DNA of 64,000 nt from Pseudomonas shirazensis (GCF_014268785.2 NZ_JABWRD020000002.1:526501-590500); one strand, 5' to 3'; positions 16,595 to 27,308 are shown, counted from the stretch's first letter. Notes: generated by a model from the sequence alone, not told the origin. Numbers and translations are program-made.

Positions 16595-19422
16595 GCCAGC
16601 AACGCTACGGCATCCGCCGCTTCGCCTTGCTCAACACCGCCGGCTACAGCCTCGGCCTGTTCCCGCTGGAGCACCCGCTGTCGGTCTATGGCGCCAACAA
16701 CCTGGGTAAGTCGGCGTCGATCAACGCCCTGCAGTTCCCGATTCTGGCGCGCATGTCGGACATGAGCTTCGGCAAGTACAGCCTCGAGCAGTCGCGCCGC
16801 TTCTACTTCGCCAGCGACACCAGCTACATCCTCTGCGAGCTGGATCTGCCCCATGGCCCGCACGTGATTGGCGTAGTCGGCCGCGGCCCGGGCGGCGGCT
16901 TCGGTCACCAGTTCTTTGCCTACCAAGGCCAGCTGGACCTGGCTCACTACCAGAAAGACGACACCTGCCTGCGCCAGAAGGAGCTGTTCACCAACCTTGA
17001 GCGCAATGGCCTCAAGGCTTACGAGCTGAAGCCCGACGAACTGCGCCGTCTGCTGGTCGGTGGCCACACTTCGGTGCCACTGGACCTGACCCTGATCCCG
17101 TTGCGCTCGACCAGCGAGCAGAGCCTGAAGACCTTCCGCGCCCTGTTCATCAACCTGCTGCACATGCGCGAAATCACTGCAGCCAAGCTCAAGCAGCTGT
17201 TCCTCGATGCCTTCGAGCACAGCCTGCGCTCGGGCAGCGTCGACTACATCGCTGCCTGCGAAGAGGCCTTCCGCGACGTACGCCGCATGGAAGGCGATTA
17301 CAACGCCCTGGTCGCCGCCGGGCCGTTGGTCGAAGCCCTGGCCGGCGGCGTCGCCCAGCGCGACATCCTGCGTGGCAAGCTGCATCGCCTGTCGCCGCTG
17401 CTGGATAACCTGCTCGGCACCTGGCAGGAATATGCCATGGCGCGTAAAGAAGAACTGGTGATCCAGTCCGAGCATTACCGCAGCGAGCAGGACCGCCTGC
17501 AGAACGACCAACGCGGCGGTACCCAGGAGCTGATGCGCCTGGAGCGCGAGATCAGCGGTATCCAGCGCTGGCTGGGCGAACTGTCGGTGCTGAAGAATCG
17601 CTTTGCGCTGGTCGATGATGTACGCGTCCTCGAGCAGCAGTTGCTTGCCGCCAAGGACGCCCACGACGAACTTGCCGGCGCCCTGGCGCAATCGCGGCAG
17701 TTCTCCGCCGAAGACCTCGACGAGCGTGTGCGTGACCTCGAGAAGCGGGTCAAGGTGGTCAAGCAGCAGCTCGATCATGCCGACAACAACAGCTACGCAC
17801 GCCTGCGCGAAGAGTTCTCGCAAGGCGACGTCGACCGCCTGATGCGCCTGTTCAACGGCGCACTGTTCAGCCTGCCGCTGGGCGAGCGCGGCATCGAGCT
17901 GGATGACAGCGACCTCTGGGTCAAGTCACTGGAAGCGGTGCTCGACAGCTTCAAGGGCGAGCGTTTCGAAGCCCCGGGCCTGTCCATCGACCTCTCGCAC
18001 ATCGAGCCGCCGGCGCTGCAAGCGTTGGCTGACCGCGCGGCCCTGCGCGACCAGAAAGACCGCCTCGACCGCGAACTCAAGCAGCTCAAGACCCAGCAGG
18101 CGGTCGCCGCCGACCGCACCGCCAGCAAGGCCCAGACCGAAGCCCTGTACCAGCAGGTACTGGATGCGCAAAAGGCCCTGGAAGACTTCCGTCGCAGCGA
18201 AACCCTGGCCGCTGAAGAGCCAGAGAAGCTTGAGCAACTGGCCCAGCTTGAAGCGGCCCAGGACGAACTCAAGCGCTCCAGCGACGCCTTCACCGAGCGC
18301 GTCCAGCAACTGTCGGCCAAGCTGCAACTGGTCGGCCGTCAGTTGGCCGATCTCGAAGCCAAGCAGCGCACCCTCGAAGACGCCCTGCGCCGCCGTCAGC
18401 TGCTACCCAACGACATGCCGTTCGGCACGCCGTTCATGGAAGCGGTGGACGACTCGATGGACAACCTGCTGCCGCTGCTCAACGACTACCAGGACAGCTG
18501 GCAGGCGCTGCAGCGGGCAGATAACCAGATCGAGGCGCTGTACGCCCAGGTACGCCTCAAAGGGGTGGCCAAGTTCGACAGCGAAGACGACATGGAGCGC
18601 CGCCTGCAGCTGCTGATCAACGCCTACTCGCACCGCACCGAAGAAGCCCTGACCCTGGCCAAGGCGCGCCGTGCGGCGGTTACCGACATCGCCCGGACCC
18701 TGCGCAACATCCGCAGCGACTACGACAGCCTTGAGCACCAGCTAGCGCTGTTCAACCGCGAGATCAACAAGCGCCAGGTGTCCAACCTGGAAAGCTTCCG
18801 CGTGGTGCTGGCGCCGAACAAGGAAGCGCTCAAGCACATCGACCAGATCATCCACAGCGCTGGCCAGTACGAAGAAGGCGAGACCCTGTCGGTGTTCGAC
18901 CTGACCCAGAGCAGCGACCAGGATCACAAGAACGAAGAGGCCAAGGAGTACCTGGCCCGGCTGGTGGCAGCCAACCACAACCAACTGGGCCTCAAGGACT
19001 TGTTCGAGCTAGCGTTCGAGATCACCAAGATCAACAGCCAGCCGGTGATCCACGCCGACATCGATGGCGCTGCCTCCAACGGCACCACCATGACCATCAA
19101 GGCGCTGACCAACATGTACTTGTTGCTGCACCTGATGGACCGCGACCTGGCCGGACGCATTCGCTTGCCGTACTACCTCGACGAGGCCGCCGACATCGAC
19201 GAACGCAACCAGGCGGCGCTGCTCGAGACCAGCCAGCAGCTGGGCTTCGTGCCGATTCTGGCCAGCGTCAAGCCACAGGTGTCGGCGCACGTGGCGATCG
19301 ATCTGGAAGGTGGTAGCGGGCCGAATGGCATCTACATTGACGAATCAGACTGGAAGTACATCAGCCGGATCGATGCAGAGAAGGCGATTGTGCGTGAGGA
19401 TGTGGCCGAGGAATTGGCCTGA
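16591..19422 (+). CDS. mksB: Condensin MksBEF SMC-like ATPase
   Basis: 943-residue SMC-like ATPase. A Walker A loop near residues 34-41 (GANNLGKS) and a Walker B (PYYLDEAADIDE, about residue 860) bracket long coiled-coil segments (about residues 290-700) such as EELVIQSEHYRSEQDRLQND. It should compact and segregate the chromosome with MksE and MksF. Translation is coupled to mksE (ATGA). No mksG nuclease gene follows; the next gene is creA on the other strand, so this is the chromosome-organising type rather than a complete MksBEFG/Wadjet plasmid-defence operon. Confidence 0.9.
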   Translation: MSQQRYGIRRFALLNTAGYSLGLFPLEHPLSVYGANNLGKSASINALQFPILARMSDMSFGKYSLEQSRRFYFASDTSYILCELDLPHGPHVIGVVGRGPGGGFGHQFFAYQGQLDLAHYQKDDTCLRQKELFTNLERNGLKAYELKPDELRRLLVGGHTSVPLDLTLIPLRSTSEQSLKTFRALFINLLHMREITAAKLKQLFLDAFEHSLRSGSVDYIAACEEAFRDVRRMEGDYNALVAAGPLVEALAGGVAQRDILRGKLHRLSPLLDNLLGTWQEYAMARKEELVIQSEHYRSEQDRLQNDQRGGTQELMRLEREISGIQRWLGELSVLKNRFALVDDVRVLEQQLLAAKDAHDELAGALAQSRQFSAEDLDERVRDLEKRVKVVKQQLDHADNNSYARLREEFSQGDVDRLMRLFNGALFSLPLGERGIELDDSDLWVKSLEAVLDSFKGERFEAPGLSIDLSHIEPPALQALADRAALRDQKDRLDRELKQLKTQQAVAADRTASKAQTEALYQQVLDAQKALEDFRRSETLAAEEPEKLEQLAQLEAAQDELKRSSDAFTERVQQLSAKLQLVGRQLADLEAKQRTLEDALRRRQLLPNDMPFGTPFMEAVDDSMDNLLPLLNDYQDSWQALQRADNQIEALYAQVRLKGVAKFDSEDDMERRLQLLINAYSHRTEEALTLAKARRAAVTDIARTLRNIRSDYDSLEHQLALFNREINKRQVSNLESFRVVLAPNKEALKHIDQIIHSAGQYEEGETLSVFDLTQSSDQDHKNEEAKEYLARLVAANHNQLGLKDLFELAFEITKINSQPVIHADIDGAASNGTTMTIKALTNMYLLLHLMDRDLAGRIRLPYYLDEAADIDERNQAALLETSQQLGFVPILASVKPQVSAHVAIDLEGGSGPNGIYIDESDWKYISRIDAEKAIVREDVAEELA

Positions 19423-19434
19423 TCTGCGGTAACG

Positions 19435-19453
19435 GGGGCTGCAAAGCAGCCCC
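19435..19453. terminator. Hairpin between mksB and creA
   Basis: An 8-bp perfect stem GGGGCTGC/GCAGCCCC with a 3-nt loop lies between the convergent stops. It is followed on the plus strand by AAAAT and has no clear U-run, but position and strength suit a shared terminator. Confidence 0.55.
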
Positions 19454-19470
19454 AAAATACGTACTACCTG

Positions 19471-19932
19471 CTACTGCGCCCAAGGCAGGATTGGAATCGC
19501 CGTCACCGCGTTCTGCGGGCTGCCTTCGATCATGCGATCGCTGTAGACCAGGTACACCAGGGTGTTGCGCTTCTTGTCGAGAAAACGCACCACCTGCATG
19601 GTCTTGAACACCAGCGAGGTGCGCTCCTTGAACACCTCGTCACCGTCCTTGAGTTCACCCTTGAAGTTGATCGGCCCAACCTGACGGCAGGCGATCGACG
19701 CTTCTGCACGGTCCTCGGCCAGGCCCAGGCCACCCTTGACGCCGCCAGTCTTGGCCCGCGACAGGTAGCAGGTGACACCCTCGACCTTGGGGTCATCGAA
19801 GGCTTCGACGACGATCCGATCATTCGGCCCGACAAACTTGAACACGGTCGAGACCTGGCCGATTTCTTCAGCGCCCGCGACCATCGGCAGCATCAACACC
19901 GCCACGGCAAACAGCTTTTTCAGCACAGTCAT
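19471..19932 (-). CDS. creA: CreA family periplasmic protein
   Basis: 153 residues with signal peptide ([20 protein letters not shown], cleavage after AGA). It carries conserved CreA segments ([60 protein letters not shown]). Two cysteines could form a disulphide. The ATG at 19932 sits behind a GGGG ribosome-like run and 4 bp past the proB stop, so proB and creA are probably co-transcribed. The molecular function of the family is not established. Confidence 0.88.
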   Translation of the reverse strand: MTVLKKLFAVAVLMLPMVAGAEEIGQVSTVFKFVGPNDRIVVEAFDDPKVEGVTCYLSRAKTGGVKGGLGLAEDRAEASIACRQVGPINFKGELKDGDEVFKERTSLVFKTMQVVRFLDKKRNTLVYLVYSDRMIEGSPQNAVTAIPILPWAQ

Positions 19933-19936
19933 CCCC

Positions 19937-21055
19937 TTACACCAGAACCAGGTTATCACGGTGCACCAGCTCGGGCTCCGCGCTGTAGCCAAGCAACGCC
20001 TCGATTGCATCGGACGGTTGGCCGATGATCTTCTGCGCTTCCAACGCACTGTAATTGGCCAGCCCGCGGGCCACTTCATGGCCGTCCGGGCCGACGCAGA
20101 TCACCATCTCGCCGCGACGGAAGCTGCCCTGAACAGTCTTGACCCCAACCGGCAGCAGGCTCTTGTTGGCCTGGCGCAGTGCCTGCACGGCACCCTCGTC
20201 GAGCACCAGTGTGCCGCGGGTCTGCAGGTGGCCTGCCAGCCACTGCTTGCGCGCCGCGAGCATGCCGCGCTCTGGCGACAGCAGCGTGCCGAGGCGCTCA
20301 CCGGCCTTGAGCCGATCCAGCACGCGTTCGATGCGTCCGCCAATGATGATGGTGTGCGCGCCGGAACGCGCGGCCAGACGCGCCGCACGCAGTTTGGTCT
20401 GCATGCCGCCGCGCCCCAGCGCACCGCCGGTGCTGCCGGCCACGGCGTCGAGCGCCGGGTCATCGGCGCGCGCTTCGAAGATCAGCTGGGCGTCGGGGTT
20501 GTGCCGTGGGTCGGCATCGAACATACCGTCGCGGTCGGTGAGAATCACCAGCAGGTCCGCCTCGACCAAGTTGGCCACCAGCGCTGCAAGGGTGTCGTTG
20601 TCGCCGAAACGTATCTCGTCGGTAACCACCGTGTCGTTCTCGTTGATCACCGGCACCACACCCAGATCGACCAGCGTGCGCAGGGTGCTGCGGGCATTCA
20701 GGTAACGCTTGCGGTCAGACAGATCGTCGTGGGTCAGGAGGATCTGCGCGGTGTGCTTGCCGTGCTCACCAAAGCTCGACTCCCACGCCTGCACCAGGCG
20801 CATCTGGCCCAGCGAGGCGGCGGCCTGCAGCTCGTTCATGGCACTCGGTCGCTTGTTCCAGCCAAGCTGGCTCATGCCCGCTGCTACGGCCCCGGAAGAG
20901 ACCAGCACCAACTCCACCCCTGCTTCACGCAGGGCCACCATCTGCTCGACCCAAACGCCCATGGCACCGCGGTCCAGGCCCTTGCCATCGGCGGTCAGCA
21001 GGGCGCTGCCGATCTTCACGACCCAGCGCTTCGCGCCCGTCACCTTGCTTCGCAT
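19937..21055 (-). CDS. proB: Glutamate 5-kinase
   Basis: First enzyme of proline synthesis, phosphorylating glutamate. It has an amino-acid-kinase fold N-terminus ([27 protein letters not shown]), a nucleotide-binding core (GTGGMQTK-like [18 protein letters not shown]) and a C-terminal PUA domain ([20 protein letters not shown]). About 372 residues, normal for ProB. The start [10 protein letters not shown] has GGATG upstream; in-frame ATGs at 21061 and 21070 are alternatives. It is downstream of obgE with a hairpin between. Confidence 0.95.
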   Translation of the reverse strand: MRSKVTGAKRWVVKIGSALLTADGKGLDRGAMGVWVEQMVALREAGVELVLVSSGAVAAGMSQLGWNKRPSAMNELQAAASLGQMRLVQAWESSFGEHGKHTAQILLTHDDLSDRKRYLNARSTLRTLVDLGVVPVINENDTVVTDEIRFGDNDTLAALVANLVEADLLVILTDRDGMFDADPRHNPDAQLIFEARADDPALDAVAGSTGGALGRGGMQTKLRAARLAARSGAHTIIIGGRIERVLDRLKAGERLGTLLSPERGMLAARKQWLAGHLQTRGTLVLDEGAVQALRQANKSLLPVGVKTVQGSFRRGEMVICVGPDGHEVARGLANYSALEAQKIIGQPSDAIEALLGYSAEPELVHRDNLVLV

Positions 21056-21088
21056 CTTCATCCAACCCATGTCGATTCGTAGATACTA

Positions 21089-21114
21089 AAACGCCGCTCC
21101 TGAGAGCGGCGTTT
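21089..21114 (-). terminator. Terminator/attenuator between obgE and proB
   Basis: A perfect 11-bp stem AAACGCCGCTC/GAGCGGCGTTT with a 4-nt loop; on the minus strand it ends in TTTTAG. It should limit read-through from obgE into proB. Confidence 0.8.
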
Positions 21115-21130
21115 AGTGTACTGCAAGCGA

Positions 21131-22372
<1,242 letters not shown>

Positions 22373-22408
22373 TCAGCAGACGAGTTGAAATGACTCAAAA
22401 ACATGAGG

Positions 22409-22485
22409 CTCTTGCAAAAATGAGCGCGGCGACCCCGAGACGCAGAGACCGACGCCGGCAGCCCAGACAAACAGCTTTGCAAGAG
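22409..22485. repeat. Spaced inverted repeat between rpmA and obgE
   Basis: CTCTTGCAAA (22409-22418) and TTTGCAAGAG (22476-22485) are perfect inverted copies 57 bp apart in the obgE leader. They could pair in the mRNA upstream of obgE. Function unknown. Confidence 0.5.
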
Positions 22486-22502
22486 GCTCACCACAAACGA
22501 AA

Positions 22503-22526
22503 AAGCCCCGTCGCGTGACGGGGCTT
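22503..22526 (-). terminator. Rho-independent terminator of rplU-rpmA
   Basis: A 10-bp stem AAGCCCCGTC/GACGGGGCTT with a 4-nt loop; on the minus strand it is followed by TTTTTCG. It lies 18 bp after the rpmA stop. Confidence 0.88.
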
Positions 22527-22543
22527 CTCCAGCGACAGCGCGA

Positions 22544-22801
22544 TTAGCCCGCGACGACGCTCACGTAACGGCGGTTGAATTCGCCTTTCTTCTCGAACTT
22601 GATCACGCCTTCGATCTTGGCGAACAAGGTGTGATCCTTGCCCATGCCAACGCCGTAGCCGGCGTGGAACTGGGTGCCACGCTGACGGACGATGATGTTG
22701 CCGGCCTTGATGACCTGGCCGCCATACATCTTCACGCCAAGGCGTTTCGATTCTGAGTCGCGACCGTTACGAGTACTACCACCAGCCTTCTTGTGAGCCA
22801 T
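22544..22801 (-). CDS. rpmA: 50S ribosomal protein L27
   Basis: 85 residues beginning [20 protein letters not shown], the conserved L27 N-terminus that reaches the peptidyl-transferase centre, followed by [20 protein letters not shown]. It is co-transcribed with rplU, 38 bp upstream. Confidence 0.98.
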   Translation of the reverse strand: MAHKKAGGSTRNGRDSESKRLGVKMYGGQVIKAGNIIVRQRGTQFHAGYGVGMGKDHTLFAKIEGVIKFEKKGEFNRRYVSVVAG

Positions 22802-22839
22802 GGTTCAATTCTCCAAATAAATTCAGGGGATCTAGGAAA

Positions 22840-23154
22840 TTAAGCCTGGATGCCGGTGATTTTGATCTCGGTGAACCACTGGCGGTGGCCCATACGCTTC
22901 ATGTGGTGCTTACGACGACGGAACTTGATGATGCGAACCTTGTCGTGACGGCCTTGCGAGATGACCTCGGCAACCACGGTAGCGCCAGCAACAACTGGAG
23001 CACCGATGGTGACTGCGTCGCCATTGGCAACCAGCAGGACGCGATCGAAGGTCACGGATTCGCCAGTGGCGATTTCCAGCTTCTCGATCTTCAGGTATTC
23101 ACCTTCAGCGACTTTGTACTGCTTGCCGCCGGTAACAATTACTGCGTAAGACAT
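22840..23154 (-). CDS. rplU: 50S ribosomal protein L21
   Basis: 104 residues from [20 protein letters not shown] to KITGIQA, including the family signature [14 protein letters not shown]. It binds 23S rRNA and has normal length. The ATG at 23154 is preceded by GGAGAAATACC. It is first gene of the rplU-rpmA operon, with a strong promoter about 130 bp upstream. Confidence 0.98.
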   Translation of the reverse strand: MSYAVIVTGGKQYKVAEGEYLKIEKLEIATGESVTFDRVLLVANGDAVTIGAPVVAGATVVAEVISQGRHDKVRIIKFRRRKHHMKRMGHRQWFTEIKITGIQA

Positions 23155-23285
23155 GGTATTTCTCCGATAATCCTGCTCACCCAGCTCTTTATATATTGAG
23201 TATTGGCTGGCATGGCTGCACAAGGCTGGAACGGCCCGGCGCAATTGCGTAAGGCAGGTGCTGCCCAGGAAAGTTAGGGTGCGCG

Positions 23286-23314
23286 ATTGTACGCAACCCA
23301 GGATGGCCTTGCAA
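23286..23314 (-). promoter_or_regulatory. Sigma-70 promoter of rplU-rpmA
   Basis: On the minus strand, TTGCAA (23309-23314), a 17-bp spacer and TACAAT (23286-23291) form a near-consensus promoter. It leaves a 5' leader of about 125 nt before L21. Confidence 0.75.
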
Positions 23315-23399
23315 GTCCCGCCCCGGCGCGGCAGGCAGCGTGCCTTGACACACCGCAACCCTCGACCTAGCATGCCGCGCAACCCCAATGGAGCAGCCG

Positions 23400-24368
23400 A
23401 TGCAACCCCAAACCTTCTACCGCGCGGTAGCTGATGATTTCAGCGCCGTCGACGAGATCATCAAGAAGCAGCTGACCTCGCGCGTGCCGCTGGTATCGAA
23501 GATCGGCGACTATATCACGTCGGCCGGCGGCAAACGCCTGCGGCCCTTGCTGGTACTGCTCTGCGGCAAAGCGCTGGGTCGCGAGAGCGACGACCTGCGC
23601 CTGCTGGCAGCGACCATCGAGTTCCTCCACACCGCTACCCTGCTGCACGACGATGTGGTCGACATGTCCGGCATGCGCCGTGGCCGCTCCACCGCCAACG
23701 CACTATGGGGCAACGCGCCGAGCGTGCTGGTGGGCGACTTCCTTTATTCGCGCTCGTTCGAAATGATGGTCGAACTGGGTTCGATGTCGGTGATGCAGAT
23801 CCTCGCCAAGGCCACTCGCGTGATCGCCGAAGGCGAAGTGCTGCAGCTGTCGCGGGTGCGTGATGCGAGCACCAGCGAAGAGGTGTACATGGAAGTCATC
23901 CGCGGCAAAACCGCGATGCTCTTTGAAGCCTCGACCCACAGCGCCGCTGCGCTGGCAGGCGCCAGCGACGAGCAACGTGAAGCGCTGCGCACCTTTGGCG
24001 ATCACCTTGGCGTGGCCTTCCAGCTGGTCGACGACCTGCTCGACTATCAGGGCGACTCGGAGACCCTGGGCAAGAACGTCGGCGACGATCTGGCCGAAGG
24101 CAAGCCGACCCTGCCGCTGATCTACACCATGCGCGAAGGCTCGCCCGAGCAGGCCGCACTGGTGCGCAAGGCGATCCAGAAGGGTGGCCTGGAAGACCTC
24201 GAGCAGATTCGCGCAGCCGTGCAGGACTCAGGCGCCCTCGCCTACACCGCGCAGATGGCCCGCGACTACGTCGCCCGCGCCATCGCCTGCCTGGAAGTAC
24301 TGCCAGCCAGCGAGTACCGCGATGCACTGGTCGAGCTCAGCGAGTTTGCGGTAGCCCGTACTCACTAA
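23400..24368 (+). CDS. ispB: Polyprenyl (octaprenyl-type) diphosphate synthase
   Basis: Trans-prenyl transferase making the ubiquinone side chain. Both aspartate-rich motifs are intact: [20 protein letters not shown] (first DDxxD) and [13 protein letters not shown] (second), with [12 protein letters not shown] upstream. 322 residues from [14 protein letters not shown] 6 bp before this ATG favours it over the ATG at 23388. It is divergent from rplU, the order conserved in gamma-proteobacteria. Confidence 0.95.
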   Translation: MQPQTFYRAVADDFSAVDEIIKKQLTSRVPLVSKIGDYITSAGGKRLRPLLVLLCGKALGRESDDLRLLAATIEFLHTATLLHDDVVDMSGMRRGRSTANALWGNAPSVLVGDFLYSRSFEMMVELGSMSVMQILAKATRVIAEGEVLQLSRVRDASTSEEVYMEVIRGKTAMLFEASTHSAAALAGASDEQREALRTFGDHLGVAFQLVDDLLDYQGDSETLGKNVGDDLAEGKPTLPLIYTMREGSPEQAALVRKAIQKGGLEDLEQIRAAVQDSGALAYTAQMARDYVARAIACLEVLPASEYRDALVELSEFAVARTH

Positions 24369-24418
24369 GCAGGGCTGCTGGGCCAGCGATGGTTTAGATA
24401 CCGTGCGCGGTCTGCTTT

Positions 24419-24536
24419 GTGTAGGAGCGGCCTTGTGTCGCGAAAGGCCAGCATAGCTGGCCCGGCAATTTCGGCGGCGAAGCTGATATCTGGGGCCGCT
24501 ACGCGCCCCTTTCGCGACACAAGGCCGCTCCTACAC
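24419..24536. repeat. REP-type long palindrome (29-bp arms)
   Basis: GTGTAGGAGCGGCCTTGTGT at 24419 opens a 29-bp arm (24419-24447) that is repeated as an exact reverse complement at 24508-24536, 60 bp apart. The GTAGGAGCGGCC core is a typical pseudomonad repetitive extragenic palindrome, found again at 33475-33618. It may stabilise the ispB mRNA or terminate transcription. Confidence 0.9.
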
Positions 24537-24638
24537 GAGCTGCACCAACTCCGGTTGATGAGAGCGAATCTCATCGCCCCGTTCACCGGCAAAACCTTAT
24601 ACAATGTAGGCTTTTCCAGCCCTGCCAAAGGACCCGTA

Positions 24639-24980
24639 GTGAGCACTCTGCCTGCCTGCCCCAAATGCAATTCCGAATATACCTACGAAGACGGCACCCA
24701 GCTGATCTGCCCTGAATGCGCCCACGAGTGGTCGGCCAGCGACGATGCCGAAGCAGCCAGCGATGACGTGGTGAAGAAGGATTCGGTCGGTAACGTCCTG
24801 CAGGACGGCGACACCATCACCGTGATCAAGGACCTCAAAGTCAAGGGCACCTCGCTGGTGGTCAAGGTCGGCACCAAGGTCAAGAACATCCGCCTGTGCG
24901 ACGGCGACCATGACATCGACTGCAAGATCGACGGCATCGGCCCGATGAAGCTCAAGTCCGAGTTCGTGCGCAAGGTCTGA
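24639..24980 (+). CDS. yjdM: YjdM/PhnA-family zinc-ribbon protein
   Basis: 113 residues starting at a GTG with AAAGGA upstream. The N-terminal zinc ribbon is complete ([20 protein letters not shown] then CPECAHEW), followed by the conserved beta domain ([40 protein letters not shown]). The family is often called alkylphosphonate utilisation protein PhnA, but a role in phosphonate use is doubtful and its function is unsettled. Confidence 0.9.
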   Translation: MSTLPACPKCNSEYTYEDGTQLICPECAHEWSASDDAEAASDDVVKKDSVGNVLQDGDTITVIKDLKVKGTSLVVKVGTKVKNIRLCDGDHDIDCKIDGIGPMKLKSEFVRKV

Positions 24981-25078
24981 CTCGCTCTGGTCTGGGGCTG
25001 CCCTCGGTGGCCCCGACAGATCCTGCAACAGGATCGACCGACCATTGGCGAAAAAAACCAATAGTTACTTGCTATTTT

Positions 25079-25097
25079 GATAATAAGAATTATTCTC
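25079..25097. promoter_or_regulatory. Strong Fur box
   Basis: GATAATAAGAATTATTCTC matches the Fur consensus at 15 of 19 positions and extends into a CATT repeat. It lies 30 bp before the start of the 81-residue protein, so this gene should be tightly iron-repressed. Confidence 0.85.
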
Positions 25098-25127
25098 ATT
25101 GGAAACCGCTATCCAAGGAGAGTAGCC

Positions 25128-25373
25128 ATGACTTATCTGATTGACGCCTGGCTGGACCGCCCCCATCCCTACCTGAGAATTCTCCACCGCGAGACCGGTG
25201 AAGTGTGCGCGGTACTTGAGCAGGACGCCCTCAACGAGCTACGCGACCAGGGTGACCTGGACCTGCATGGGCTTAATTCAAGCGAGCCGGTGGTGCTCAA
25301 GGAGCTGGTACGCAATTTGTTTCTGTTCTGCTATGCACGGGCATTGCGCCCTGGCGGGACTGACTGGAACTGA
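25128..25373 (+). CDS. Iron-regulated small conserved protein (PA4570-like)
   Basis: 81 residues (MTYLIDAWLDRPHPYLRILH, then ETGEVCAVLEQDALNELRDQ) with an AAGGAG ribosome site and the best Fur box in the window immediately upstream. Acidic, soluble, no signal peptide, two cysteines. From memory it corresponds to an iron-starvation-induced hypothetical next to fklB in P. aeruginosa. No function can be assigned from sequence. Confidence 0.85.
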   Translation: MTYLIDAWLDRPHPYLRILHRETGEVCAVLEQDALNELRDQGDLDLHGLNSSEPVVLKELVRNLFLFCYARALRPGGTDWN

Positions 25374-25413
25374 AGGTCAAGCGAAAGGGCCGCACCAGGC
25401 GGCCCAGACGGTC

Positions 25414-26031
25414 TTACAGAACGTCGAGCAGCTCGACGTCGAACACCAGAACGCTGTGCGGCGGGATGCTGCCAACGCCTTGAGCGCCGTAAGCCAGCTC
25501 GCTGGGCACGTACAGGCGCCATTTGCTGCCGGCATTCATCAGCTGCAGAGCTTCGGTCCAGCCGGCGATCACGCCACCAACCGGGAATTCAGCAGGCTGA
25601 CCACGATCGTAGGAGCTGTCGAATACAGTGCCGTCGATCAGGGTGCCATGGTAGTGGGTGCGTACAGTGTCGTCGCGGCTTGGCTTGGCGCCAACACCGG
25701 CGGTCAGTACTTCGAACTGCAGGCCCGAAGCCAGGGTGGTGATGCCTTCGCGCTTGGCGTTTTCAGCCAGGAACTCGACGCCCACAGCAGCAGCGACTTC
25801 AGCCTTGGCAGCGGCTTCGGCTTGCATGATGTCGCGGATGGTCTTGAACGCAGCCGACAGGTCGGCCTCGTTGACGCGGCTTTCAACGCCATTGAAGGCG
25901 TCGGTCAGGCCGGCGACGATGGCTTCCAGGCTGACGCCTGGTGGTGGGTTGTCACGCAGCTGACCGCCGAGCTGACGGCCAATGCCGTAGCTGACGCGGG
26001 TTTCGTCGGTGGACAGAATGAGTTCGGACAT
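25414..26031 (-). CDS. fklB: FKBP-type peptidyl-prolyl isomerase (FklB)
   Basis: 205 residues. The N-terminal dimerisation helices (QLGGQLRDNPPPGVSLEAIV) precede a C-terminal FKBP domain (TVRTHYHGTLIDGTVFDSSY, GGVIAGWTEALQLMNAGSKW, SELAYGAQGVGSIPPHSVLV). It has no signal peptide, fitting cytoplasmic FklB rather than periplasmic FkpA. GGAG lies upstream of the ATG. It faces the Fur-regulated small gene. Confidence 0.93.
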   Translation of the reverse strand: MSELILSTDETRVSYGIGRQLGGQLRDNPPPGVSLEAIVAGLTDAFNGVESRVNEADLSAAFKTIRDIMQAEAAAKAEVAAAVGVEFLAENAKREGITTLASGLQFEVLTAGVGAKPSRDDTVRTHYHGTLIDGTVFDSSYDRGQPAEFPVGGVIAGWTEALQLMNAGSKWRLYVPSELAYGAQGVGSIPPHSVLVFDVELLDVL

Positions 26032-26149
26032 TGACTTGCTCCGCAGCAGGGCGCAGTGCAGCCGCGCCCTTGATCAAAAGGGCGAGCAGCCTAGCACACT
26101 GCGGCGCAGCAGATCAGCTACCGGGCCACTGCGCACCGCAGATACACAA

Positions 26150-26179
26150 CCGCCCGGCCGTTGGGCAACGGTCGGGCGG
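26150..26179 (-). terminator. Hairpin after the UPF0114 gene
   Basis: A 13-bp stem (CCGCCCGGCCGTT/AACGGTCGGGCGG, one G-T pair) with a 4-nt loop, 26 bp past the stop of the upstream membrane-protein gene. There is no strong U-tract. Confidence 0.55.
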
Positions 26180-26204
26180 CATGGGCAATGCGGCAGAGCA
26201 GCGC

Positions 26205-26693
26205 TTAGTGCTTGGTCAGCTTGTCCAGATAACCCATGACAAATGCCGAAATGACAAAGGTCATGTGGATGATCACGTACCACATCAGCTTGTCAGTGGA
26301 GATGTTCTGCGCATCCATGAACACCCGCAGCAGATGAATCGAAGAAATTGCCACGATCGACGCGGCGACTTTCATCTTCAGCGAGGTCGAGTCCATCTTG
26401 CCCAGCCAGCTGAGCTTTTCCTTGCTGTCGTCGATGTCCAGCTGCGAGACGAAGTTCTCGTAGCCAGAGATCATCACCATCACCAGCAGGCCGCCAACCA
26501 GCGACATGTCGATCAGCGACAGGATGACCAGGATCAGGTCGGCTTCGCTGAGAGCGAACACATTGGGCAGCACATGCAGGACTTCTTGGAAGAACTTCAG
26601 CGCCAGCGCCAGCAGGCCAAGCGACAGGCCAAAGTAGATCGGGGCAAGCAACCAACGCGATGCGTACATCGCGTTCTCGAGAAAACGTTCCAT
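26205..26693 (-). CDS. UPF0114 (YqhA-like) membrane protein
   Basis: 162 residues with four predicted helices ([40 protein letters not shown], an intervening soluble loop, [40 protein letters not shown]). This is the layout of the YqhA/TIGR00645 family. Function unknown. It is monocistronic by spacing, with a hairpin downstream. Confidence 0.9.
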   Translation of the reverse strand: MERFLENAMYASRWLLAPIYFGLSLGLLALALKFFQEVLHVLPNVFALSEADLILVILSLIDMSLVGGLLVMVMISGYENFVSQLDIDDSKEKLSWLGKMDSTSLKMKVAASIVAISSIHLLRVFMDAQNISTDKLMWYVIIHMTFVISAFVMGYLDKLTKH

Positions 26694-26807
26694 GGAGGAT
26701 CAAACTCGTCAGGTGAGCGGAAAGCGATCGCGAGTATAGCCACCCACCTGTTACAGCAAAAGCCTGCGGTCGGTTGCCGCAGGGTACAAATCGCTCAAGC
26801 GGACGGG

Positions 26808-27146
26808 TCAGGTTTCAGGGTGAAACTGATAGTCCCCCAAATTGCGGCAGCGTTCACCGTTGATCTTGCGCAGTTGCCCTTGCAGGTGCACACACCAGAT
26901 CTGCGGGTCTTCAGCGACGTGGTAACCATGCAAGGTCAGGCTGTCGACAATCGCGTTGAGCACCGACTCGGCCACCAGCGGTCCATGAAACGGCCCCTGG
27001 GCCTTGATCGCCGAAGGCTGTTCACCGGCCATGCCGGCCGCAAACAGCAGCGTCCACATGCCGTTGTCGCCAGACAGCGGACGAATGCTGCATTCAATAC
27101 GAGTCACCAGGCCAAGGCACTGGCGGGTGAGACTGAGGTTGCGCAT
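26808..27146 (-). CDS. Conserved hypothetical protein
   Basis: 112 residues (MRNLSLTRQCLGLVTRIECS ... LGDYQFHPET), soluble, with a GGAGGGG ribosome site upstream of the ATG. The sequence reads like a real, pseudomonad-restricted gene and lies in the same order as in P. aeruginosa, between the UPF0114 gene and the Lon-like protease. I recognise no domain. Confidence 0.75.
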   Translation of the reverse strand: MRNLSLTRQCLGLVTRIECSIRPLSGDNGMWTLLFAAGMAGEQPSAIKAQGPFHGPLVAESVLNAIVDSLTLHGYHVAEDPQIWCVHLQGQLRKINGERCRNLGDYQFHPET

Positions 27147-27263
27147 GGCGGCGTCCCCTCCGAGGTAACCATTTCAGCCAATCACTGCAGGCTGTTTCCA
27201 TCCTGAACGCTGTTGCTCTCCCTAAGTTCCAGCATAGAAGATCAACGGAAAAAGATGGAAAAC

Positions 27264-27305
27264 CGGCGCCGAACGGTAGCACATTGCCGCCAGCGCCGTT
27301 TTTTT
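27264..27305. terminator. Possible terminator after the Lon-like gene
   Basis: CGGCGC (27264-27269) and GCGCCG (27293-27298) pair around an inner CGG/CCG, with T-runs on both outer sides (seven T's on the plus strand, GGTTTTCC on the minus). It begins 3 bp beyond the Lon-like stop, so it could end that transcript. Confidence 0.45.
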
Positions 27306-27308
27306 GAC

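Noticed and set aside
14629..19422. Wadjet/MksBEFG plasmid-defence operon
   Set aside because: Only three genes are present; no mksG-type nuclease follows mksB, and gene sizes and context match chromosomal MksBEF.
24419..24536. CRISPR or integron-like repeat
   Set aside because: There are only two inverted arms and no regularly spaced direct repeats; the sequence has REP character.
24639..24980. Phosphonoacetate hydrolase
   Set aside because: The protein is a 113-residue zinc-ribbon YjdM homologue without hydrolase motifs.
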